Positions 57,572 through 64,000 of a stretch of 64,000 nucleotides of DNA are shown here, one piece after another (positions within the stretch are counted from its first letter, which is position 1; the number at the start of each line of letters is the position of its first letter). The notes beneath the pieces are model-generated. The model worked only from the letters and a program-made list of their open reading frames with translations. It had not been told where the DNA came from and did not search any database. The DNA comes from a bacterium (GTDB lineage Bacteria; Bacteroidota; Bacteroidia; Flavobacteriales; Schleiferiaceae): NCBI GenBank assembly GCA_016125155.1, contig WGMI01000002.1, forward strand, positions 43,750 through 107,749, given 5' to 3'. The translations under genes and the position numbers were made by a program.

Positions 57572-58108
57572 GTGAATTTTTGCAGCCAATGCGGAAGTGG
57601 TTCGCTCGTATTTGATGTGCCGAGCGGAGATCATTTGCCGCGGTTTTCCTGCCCTCAATGCGGTCGGATTCACTACGAGAATCCGAAGATTATTGTCGGA
57701 TGCGTTCCGGTGTGGGAAGACCGCGTCATGATTGCCCGCCGCGGAATCGAACCCCGATTGGGTTTGTGGAATTTGCCCGCGGGTTTTTTGGAATTGAACG
57801 AAACCGTCGAGGAAGGAGCGGTGCGCGAAGTGTTTGAAGAGACCCGGGCGCAAGTCACGCTGCGCAGACTGCATACGGTGTTCAATTTGCCCCACGAGCA
57901 CCAGGTGTATTTGCTGTTTTTGGCCGATTTACGCGAACCGTTGTGGGAAACAACCGTCGAAAGCACAGAGATAGGGTTGTTTGCCGAAGACGAGGTCCCG
58001 TGGACCGAAATGGCCTTTAGCTCATCGGCCTTTGCTATAGAACGGTTTTTTTCTGACAGAAGGACCGGAAATGCGGCAGTCCATCTCGGCACTTATTACA
58101 AGCCTTGA
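57572..58108 (+). CDS. NUDIX hydrolase with N-terminal zinc ribbon
   Basis: The protein has 178 residues. The first 35 residues carry two CxxC pairs (FCSQCG and SCPQCG), a zinc ribbon. The NUDIX box is GFLELNETVEEGAVREVFEETRA, with the expected pattern. This arrangement is typical of NADH pyrophosphatase NudC-like and related proteins that hydrolyse nucleoside diphosphate derivatives. The start is a GTG at 57572. A TACCTTGA at 57560-57567 is a weak -7 candidate. Substrate unknown. Confidence 0.88.
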   Translation: MNFCSQCGSGSLVFDVPSGDHLPRFSCPQCGRIHYENPKIIVGCVPVWEDRVMIARRGIEPRLGLWNLPAGFLELNETVEEGAVREVFEETRAQVTLRRLHTVFNLPHEHQVYLLFLADLREPLWETTVESTEIGLFAEDEVPWTEMAFSSSAFAIERFFSDRRTGNAAVHLGTYYKP

Positions 58109-58226
58109 AAATAAAGTGACTGATCTACATAATATTACTTTTAAATTGTCCATTCTTTTCTTTTAGGTATTACTATTCTGACGTTTTATATGTACAATTG
58201 CAGTCGAATCACCCAACGACTGCGCC

Positions 58227-59666
58227 ATGTTGTCTACTCCTGCCCGTACGCGTCGGTCTGCTCCTAAAAAAGCGGTTTTACAGCGCACCCAAGCCATTCA
58301 AATCCTCCAAACCCTCTTTGGACATGCGGATTTCCACGATCGGCAATGGGAGCTCATCGACCACCTGTTCCAGCGCAAGCGCGTACTGAGCATTGAGCGG
58401 ACGGGGTTTGGCAAGTCCTTGGTGTTTCAATTCGCGGCAACCCAGTTGCCCGGTCTAACACTGGTGTTTTCTCCTTTGGTCGCGCTAATGCACGATCAGG
58501 TGCACGCGCTGGAATCGAGAGGCATCGCTGCGGCGTTTCTCAACCACACCCAAAGCGCTTCAGAACAAAAGGCCGTACTAGATAAGGTGCAGCGTGGAGG
58601 CATCAAACTGCTGTATGTAGCACCCGAGCGGGATGCGGATCGGGCCTGGGAATTGCTGCTCAAAACACTGCCCCTCAGTATGGTGGTGATCGATGAAGCG
58701 CACTGTGTATCGGTCTGGGGACACGACTTTCGACCGGCCTATCGGCGCATCTCTGAGGTGGTGGCCCGATTGCCGGTGGGCACTCCGCTCTTTGCCTGTA
58801 CGTCTACGGCTACACAGCGTACCGAGGAGGACATTTGTCGGCAGTTGGGCTCGGGCAACGCCCATGCGGGGATTGAAATAGTCCGGGGCGATTTGTCGCG
58901 GGCCAATCTCAAAACCGAGGTGGTGATAGTAGAGCCGATGGAAGATAAGGACACCTTGGTGTTGAGGCGTCTGCGACAGGAACTGCACGAAGGAAGTACA
59001 GGTTTGGTGTATGTGGGCACCCGCAAGGAGGCAGAGCGCTTTGCGGTTTTTTTGCACCGTCAGGGCATTGAGGCTGTGTATTACCACGGAGGGATGAATG
59101 GAGGGCTGAGGAGGTCGGTTGAAGAGCAATGGAAACAAGGTCGGTTCAAGGTGGTGGTAAGCACCAACGCACTCGGAATGGGCATCGACAAGCCTGACAT
59201 TCGGTTTGTCTACCACTTGCAAATCCCGGCCTCTCCCCTGCACTACTATCAGGAAATTGGGCGCGCTGGGCGCGACGGACTGCCGGCTTCGGCGGTGTTG
59301 TTTTACCACCCTAAAGATGATCGACTGATCCAGCGTTTTATCGATACGGCTCAGCCCGCTAAGGAGCGTTACCTGAGGTGCATTGAAGCACTTTCTCAGG
59401 GATTTTCTGAATGGGGGCTTCAGCGCAAATTGCGTTTAGGCGAAGACACCTGGAGGACCATGAAGCAAGAGCTGCTCGACCAAGGAATACTCGCGCTGCA
59501 CAACGGCAAGGCTGTCTACCAACAAGACCATCCGGCTTTCCAAACCCTCCACCTCGAAAACCTGCGCCTCGCCAAACTCTCTGAATTCGAAGCCATGAAG
59601 CGCTACATCCAATGGAAAGGCGACCGAATGAAGTTTTTAGTTCTGTACCTTGGGCAGAGGAGGTAA
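58227..59666 (+). CDS. RecQ-family DNA helicase lacking the zinc-binding C-terminus
   Basis: A 479-residue protein with the full superfamily II core: ERTGFGKS (Walker A, about 57-64), VIDEAHCVSVWGHDFRPAYRRI (DEAH 156-159 and the RecQ aromatic loop) and QEIGRAGRDGLPA (motif VI). It continues into the RecQ-type region (EAMKRYIQWKGDRMKFLVLYLG) but stops there. The cysteines that follow in canonical RecQ are absent, and the zinc-binding start cysteine is replaced. The protein is therefore about 100-150 residues shorter than usual. An AT-rich gap of 433 bases follows. It unwinds DNA in recombination or repair, probably in altered form. Confidence 0.85.
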   Translation: MLSTPARTRRSAPKKAVLQRTQAIQILQTLFGHADFHDRQWELIDHLFQRKRVLSIERTGFGKSLVFQFAATQLPGLTLVFSPLVALMHDQVHALESRGIAAAFLNHTQSASEQKAVLDKVQRGGIKLLYVAPERDADRAWELLLKTLPLSMVVIDEAHCVSVWGHDFRPAYRRISEVVARLPVGTPLFACTSTATQRTEEDICRQLGSGNAHAGIEIVRGDLSRANLKTEVVIVEPMEDKDTLVLRRLRQELHEGSTGLVYVGTRKEAERFAVFLHRQGIEAVYYHGGMNGGLRRSVEEQWKQGRFKVVVSTNALGMGIDKPDIRFVYHLQIPASPLHYYQEIGRAGRDGLPASAVLFYHPKDDRLIQRFIDTAQPAKERYLRCIEALSQGFSEWGLQRKLRLGEDTWRTMKQELLDQGILALHNGKAVYQQDHPAFQTLHLENLRLAKLSEFEAMKRYIQWKGDRMKFLVLYLGQRR

Positions 59667-60099
59667 ACCCTCTGACCAGGGTCCATAGCTGCTTCTGATA
59701 ACCGCTCGGAAATGCTTCCCAAAGCCCGTATCGAAAATTTCCCTGCCCCATAGCTACCCTTCGGAGGAGGCAATACGTTTCTCATGAAGAAGAACGGCTT
59801 TATGCTGAAATGGAGGCAGAAAGCGTCATTAACGTGTTGTTCTTCGTTGATAGGGGCTGTATGGCATAATGAATGTGTTGCGCGTCTTGCGAAAAAAGGA
59901 CAGATGGAACCTTGACGAGAAGTGAAACTGAGATAAAAAACGCACGGTACATCGAGCAAGACAAACGAACCGGGCCCTGGCCGTAGTCATTTAAGTGAGA
60001 AGGACAAGATTTCTATTTCCCCCGCTGCTCATTTTTAAAAATTTCACCTCCTTCCCGGATTTGGCACATCTTGAAAGTCGCTCAAGACAATGCACAACG
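59667..60099. other. Gap after the shortened recQ-like gene
   Basis: These 433 bases hold no gene I can support. A 43-codon frame from an ATG at about 59784 is not convincing. The length is close to the missing C-terminal part of a RecQ helicase, so decay of that region is a possibility. I did not find its cysteine motifs in any frame by eye. Confidence 0.4.
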
Positions 60100-60516
60100 C
60101 TACATTGTCTCAAATTCTTTTCCACAAGCCTTGCATTTGTATACGTGCTTGGCATAAATGGGATAAATCATCAGCAGAAAGGTCAAAATGAAGGAGAAAA
60201 AGCCCATAGTGTTTCTCATCCATTTATATCCCGAAAAGAATTCATCGGAACCGCAATTCGAACATTGTATTACTTCGTCTTCGGAATTGGTCAATTTTGT
60301 ATTCTCGAATTTCGCGAGAATTTCCGTGGCATACGAGAGGTCATTCGCGTTTATTTTCAACTTGACACCGCCTACAGCAATATTGTATAGAGGCATCAAA
60401 GTCATCAAAATGTCATCGTGAAGAAAGCATTCTATTCCCTCGCTTTCCAACTTGGTTTTCAGTACATGGGCTTTCAGTGGGTCGTCAAACGTCCTGACAA
60501 TAACGAATTCAGCCAT
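60100..60516 (-). CDS. DUF2007-like small protein with zinc ribbon and membrane segment
   Basis: A 138-residue protein. The first 75 residues match the DUF2007 pattern (VIVRTFDDPLKAHVLKTKLESEGI, then an HDD motif). A cysteine pair (CSNCGS) and a second pair at the C-terminus (CKACGK) flank a membrane segment (about 104-121), so a split zinc ribbon is likely. DUF2007 proteins are suggested to be signalling or PII-like, without proof. AT-rich compared with the flanking genes. Start 60516 is a plain ATG. Confidence 0.7.
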   Translation of the reverse strand: MAEFVIVRTFDDPLKAHVLKTKLESEGIECFLHDDILMTLMPLYNIAVGGVKLKINANDLSYATEILAKFENTKLTNSEDEVIQCSNCGSDEFFSGYKWMRNTMGFFSFILTFLLMIYPIYAKHVYKCKACGKEFETM

Positions 60517-60651
60517 TCACCGAAAATACAATTGATGGTAGAAACGGAAGCCTCTTTAAGACAGAACAGCGCTACGACACCCATGGTCTTTTTCAGAACA
60601 GACGACCTTAAAATACCGGATCAACGCAATTAGAATGGATTTCGCAATGGT

Positions 60652-61386
60652 TCAATACTCCCAAATTTTGTTGGGTTTTTCCTTTTGTTTGTGAATATCA
60701 GGCCCGCTCACTCTATTCCAAAATACCCCTCCAACAATCTGTTCCACATCGTAGGTAACAACCAAATAGTCTTCGATTTTGCCCGTTAACTCCTCGTTCG
60801 GCATTTCAAAAGTCCAAAGCTTCAAGTGCCCTTTATTGTCTTCGGCCAGCACACTTTTTACAAAAGCATGGGGAATTGGAACATCGATGCCATATTTTGC
60901 CTTGTCGTCGCCAATGGTTTCGATTTTCCGATCAAAGTAGAACACTGGAGCCGTCAAAACATAGGTCTCCAAAATATTCTTTTGTGCATTGAGTTTTCGC
61001 ACGGCCAGTTCCAGCTGGCGCCACAATTTTTGATTCAGTCCGGGATGTTGAGGTGACATGTTCGAGAGCAAATACGTCTCGCTGTTTTGCACTTCGAGTT
61101 CCGCGTGGTTCGCACTGCCGACCAAATGGCCTCGATCAAAGCCCGAATCTTTATAGGCATCTAACCCAGCACGGAATCTTCGAGGCAATCGGACATCTGC
61201 CCGGAAATTATTACTTCGAGGCACCTGCCATTCGAACTTGGCATTGGGATTGACAATTTCGAGCACCCATTTGGCTTGTCTGAAATACCAAGAATAACCA
61301 ATCGTAAAAAATCGGCCGGTCAAGATTTCATCGCATACCGGGGCGCCATAGCGCAGCTCTCGTTGAATGTAAAATGGATTTTCCAA
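60652..61386 (-). CDS. NucA/EndA-type DNA/RNA non-specific endonuclease
   Basis: A 244-residue nuclease with the catalytic DRGH motif (SGFDRGHLVGSANH, about 84-87) and the downstream asparagine-rich block TYLLSNMSPQHPGLNQKLW, which contains the metal-binding asparagine. Such enzymes cut both DNA and RNA. Unlike most, there is no signal peptide, and the frame has no ATG near its natural start. The TTG at 61386 is used here, with in-frame codons running back to a TAA at 61427-61429. A lost start codon or an internal, intracellular nuclease are both possible. Gene is AT-rich. Confidence 0.82.
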   Translation of the reverse strand: MENPFYIQRELRYGAPVCDEILTGRFFTIGYSWYFRQAKWVLEIVNPNAKFEWQVPRSNNFRADVRLPRRFRAGLDAYKDSGFDRGHLVGSANHAELEVQNSETYLLSNMSPQHPGLNQKLWRQLELAVRKLNAQKNILETYVLTAPVFYFDRKIETIGDDKAKYGIDVPIPHAFVKSVLAEDNKGHLKLWTFEMPNEELTGKIEDYLVVTYDVEQIVGGVFWNRVSGPDIHKQKEKPNKIWEY

Positions 61387-61506
61387 CTCGTTTGGGGATA
61401 AAATGATGCTGAAATCTCGCCAAACGATTTACTACCTATACAATGAGAATGTTAATTCTATTTCAAGATTTACAACAGGCTTGGCCTCATCCTTCCCCTC
61501 CCCTCC

Positions 61507-62931
61507 TCACATATGCAACGCCCGCTTGCTGGTGGCATCGAGCGCTGCTTCTTTAACCGCTTCCATATAGGTCGGGTGCGCATGGCTGATGCGCGCAATG
61601 TCTTCTGCCGAGGCCCGAAACTCCATGGCCACCACCGCTTCGGCAATCATATCCGCGGCGCGGGCGCTGATGATGTGTACGCCCAACACCTCGTCGGTTT
61701 GGGCATCGGCCAAGATTTTTACCAGCCCATCGGTGTCCATCGACGCCCGGGCCCGGCCCAAGGCGCGAATCGGAAACGAACCCGCCTTGTAGGCCCGTCC
61801 GCTCGCTTTGAGTTGCTCTTCGGTTTGCCCTACCCCCGCCACTTCGGGCCAGGTGTAGACCACATTCGGAATCAAATTGTAGTCGATGTGCGGCTTTTGA
61901 CCTGCGATGAATTCCGCCACCATAACCCCCTCTTCTTCTGCCTTATGCGCCAACATCGCGCCCCGAACCACATCGCCAATCGCGTAGATATGTGGCTTAG
62001 CCGTCTGCAAATGGTCGTTTACGGCCACCCGCCCTTTGTCATCGGCTTGCAAACCTGCTTTCTCGAGGTCCAAGCCCTCGGTATACGGCTTTCGCCCTAC
62101 CGATACCAGACAATAATCGCCCTCAAAGGCGACTTCTTGCCCCTTCGGATCCTTGGCGGTCACTTTGACCGTTTTGGCCTTCGCCTTGCGCTCCACACTC
62201 TGCACCTGATGAGACGTATAAAACTGAACGCCGATCTTCTTTAGGCTCTTGGCCAGCTCCTTGCTCATGCTCCCGTCCATGCCGGGAATGATGCGGTCGG
62301 CATACTCCACCACGCTGACCTCCGAGCCTAGACGCGCATAGACACTCCCCAACTCGAGCCCGATTACCCCGCCTCCAATCACGATCAAGTGCTTGGGCAC
62401 TTCCTTGAATTCCAACGCCTCTGTGCTCGTCACCACCCGCTCCCCATCGAGTTTGATGAACGGCAAATTGCCCGGTTCCGAGCCTGTAGCAATCACAATA
62501 CTTTTGGCCTCAAGGGTATGAGTCGACCCATCGGCCGCTTTTACCGAAACCGAATGATCGGAGACAAACGAGCCCCAGCCTTCAAAAACTTGGACTTTGT
62601 TTTTGTCCATCAAGAACTTCACCCCATCGACTGTCTGATCGACCACCTTTTGCTTGCGGGCAATCATCTGCTTGAGGTTCACCTTGGGCGCTGCGATGTC
62701 GATGCCGTGCTCGGCAAAGTGCTTGGACGCCGTATAAAAGTGCTCCGAACTGTCCAACAAGGCTTTGGAAGGAATACACCCCACGTTCAGACACGTACCC
62801 CCCAACTTTTTCTTTTCGACAATGGCTGTTCTTAAGCCCAATTGGGCCGCGCGAATGGCGCAGACATAGCCCCCAGGGCCGGAACCGATAATGACGAGGT
62901 CGAAGGAAAGGTTGGGATTGCTGGCAGCCAT
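61507..62931 (-). CDS. lpdA: Dihydrolipoyl dehydrogenase
   Basis: A 474-residue flavoprotein (E3) that reoxidises lipoamide in pyruvate, 2-oxoglutarate or glycine cleavage complexes. The FAD-binding VIIGSGPGGYVCAIRAAQ and the redox-active disulfide GGTCLNVGCIPSK (Cys 47 and 52) are intact. The NAD-binding region is VIGGGVIGLELGSVYARLG. The C-terminal HAHPTYMEAVKEA carries the catalytic histidine-glutamate pair. It stands alone, with its own start at 62931. Confidence 0.96.
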   Translation of the reverse strand: MAASNPNLSFDLVIIGSGPGGYVCAIRAAQLGLRTAIVEKKKLGGTCLNVGCIPSKALLDSSEHFYTASKHFAEHGIDIAAPKVNLKQMIARKQKVVDQTVDGVKFLMDKNKVQVFEGWGSFVSDHSVSVKAADGSTHTLEAKSIVIATGSEPGNLPFIKLDGERVVTSTEALEFKEVPKHLIVIGGGVIGLELGSVYARLGSEVSVVEYADRIIPGMDGSMSKELAKSLKKIGVQFYTSHQVQSVERKAKAKTVKVTAKDPKGQEVAFEGDYCLVSVGRKPYTEGLDLEKAGLQADDKGRVAVNDHLQTAKPHIYAIGDVVRGAMLAHKAEEEGVMVAEFIAGQKPHIDYNLIPNVVYTWPEVAGVGQTEEQLKASGRAYKAGSFPIRALGRARASMDTDGLVKILADAQTDEVLGVHIISARAADMIAEAVVAMEFRASAEDIARISHAHPTYMEAVKEAALDATSKRALHM

Positions 62932-63063
62932 CAGGTACGGGTTCGATTAATCTCGCTGAGGAGCGAATTGAATTGCGAAGTTAACTTCGGTCCCGCGCAC
63001 TTCCACACCGAAAACACCACAGGATTCCATGGTTCGCGATAGACTTTTGACAATATTTCTTCT

Positions 63064-63930
63064 ATGGAGTGGATCGCGGGTGGACTAGCCGTATTGCTCG
63101 CCGTGGCCGGATTGTACATCGGTGTTCAATTCGCCTTTGCCTTGGTGCGATCGGAGCTGAGGTTCCATTGGGGGATGGATCCACTGCGGCCTTTCCTCTT
63201 GCGGAAGATTCGCCCCGAGCACAAGCAGATGCTCCAGGAGTGGTGTCCGTACTACGTCCAACTGGATCGAGAGGACCGGCTTGAATTTGAATACCGCCTT
63301 GCTTTATTTATCCGCAACCGAGATTGGAACACCCGAAACCAAGAAACGCTTGAAGACGAAACCGTGCTGCGCATCGCGTGTGCCGCGGTTCAAATCAGCT
63401 TTGGTTTTCCCGCCTTGCTGTTCGAGCATTTTCGACGGATCGTGGTCTATCCCACCGATTATCGCTCTCGAATTACGGGGTTTAGGCACCAGGGAGAGGT
63501 CAATCCTTCTGGTTTGTTGGTATTTTCTGAAACCGCTTTGGAAATGGGCTACAGCGATTCGATGGACGGTCGCAACCTCGCTTTGCACGAAATGTCTCAC
63601 GCGCTCTTGATCGAAAACGAAAGCGACAATACCGAAACCGATTTTCTCGAAGATCACGCCCTGGCCGAAATGCGGCTTTGTTTCGAGCACATGAGAAATG
63701 AAATCGAGGCAGGTCAGTCGCTTTTGCGCCCCTATGCGGCCACCAACTTTATGGAATTTGTGGCCGTGTCGGTGGAGTGTTTCTTTGAGCAAACCCGGAG
63801 CCTCAAGCAACAACATCCCGCGCTGTTTAAGACCATGGTCGAATTGCTCAAGCAGGATCCGGGACAGCGGAAATTTCTGGGGACAACACCAGGAATGCGT
63901 CATAGTGCTGTAAGGACATCCTTTCGATAA
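63064..63930 (+). CDS. Zinc-dependent peptidase, MtfA/DUF980-like
   Basis: The 288-residue protein begins with one membrane segment (about 3-26). It has the zinc motif HEMSHAL (about 175-179) in the MtfA context (LALHEMSHALLIENESDN) and a downstream glutamate in NFMEFVAVSVECFFEQ, the third ligand. MtfA in other bacteria is a cytosolic aminopeptidase linked with sugar control. This membrane-tethered form is of unknown role. It is divergent from lpdA and the last gene in the window. Confidence 0.87.
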   Translation: MEWIAGGLAVLLAVAGLYIGVQFAFALVRSELRFHWGMDPLRPFLLRKIRPEHKQMLQEWCPYYVQLDREDRLEFEYRLALFIRNRDWNTRNQETLEDETVLRIACAAVQISFGFPALLFEHFRRIVVYPTDYRSRITGFRHQGEVNPSGLLVFSETALEMGYSDSMDGRNLALHEMSHALLIENESDNTETDFLEDHALAEMRLCFEHMRNEIEAGQSLLRPYAATNFMEFVAVSVECFFEQTRSLKQQHPALFKTMVELLKQDPGQRKFLGTTPGMRHSAVRTSFR

Positions 63931-64000
63931 GAAACTTTGAAAGGCGGAATCCCTTTGATTCAAAGAGTTTTTCTGAGGTTACCGTCCGGGAATTATAAAA

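Overview
The window reads as a stretch of a Bacteroidota chromosome, most likely a Flavobacteriales-type organism with fairly high GC. This rests on several things seen directly. Many genes are preceded by the Bacteroidota -7 promoter element TAnnTTTG. Overlapping ATGA/GTGA gene junctions are common. There are family-restricted genes such as DUF349, DUF6913, DUF6580 and a DUF5074-type propeller lipoprotein beside a BtuB-type receptor, and several outer-membrane barrels and lipoproteins. No phage, insertion sequence, transposase or CRISPR array was seen.

Layout. 1-5950: XRE regulator, DUF6580 membrane protein, FAD oxidoreductase, PAP2 phosphatase, START-like protein, tRNA-Met with terminator, MBL hydrolase and a conserved protein of unknown function. 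5963-9941 (minus): glmM followed by two overlapping class V PLP enzymes. 10036-17344 (plus): TPR protein, DUF368 polyprenyl-phosphate transporter family, aroE, DUF349 and uvrB. 17327-26266: FadL-type porin, icd with a divergent lysR, hutH, a glycosyltransferase with an LpxH-like phosphoesterase, dapA and DUF6913. 26291-32877: a 5'-nucleotidase split into two overlapping genes, ligA and prmC (minus), ribD and a DMT transporter (plus).

32878-34024 is a low-GC graveyard. It holds a frameshifted DUF6934 remnant and a HEPN/MNT toxin-antitoxin locus in which the HepT toxin has two in-frame stops while the MntA antitoxin is intact. 34066-38099 is a block of envelope genes plus maf. 38100-39500 is a second low-GC island with a decayed gene and a small membrane protein. 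39563-45636: sulfatase, glyA, fahA and a DNA glycosylase.

45653-53923 (minus) is the most interesting region. A cobalamin riboswitch precedes btuB, a lipidated beta-propeller gene in the BtuG position, and a very divergent homologue of CobT. The genes overlap or nearly abut and are followed by SPOR, barrel, fabG and VWA genes. This looks like a B12 capture operon with an extra, remodelled CobT-like protein. 53963-63930 (plus unless noted): DUF2256 with cryptochrome-DASH, a TetR/ABC1-kinase pair, NUDIX, and a RecQ helicase lacking the zinc-binding end. On the minus strand are DUF2007, a NucA-type endonuclease and lpdA. A plus-strand MtfA-like peptidase closes the window.

All functional statements come from motif reading and family knowledge. 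No search was run. Residue positions were counted by hand and are approximate.
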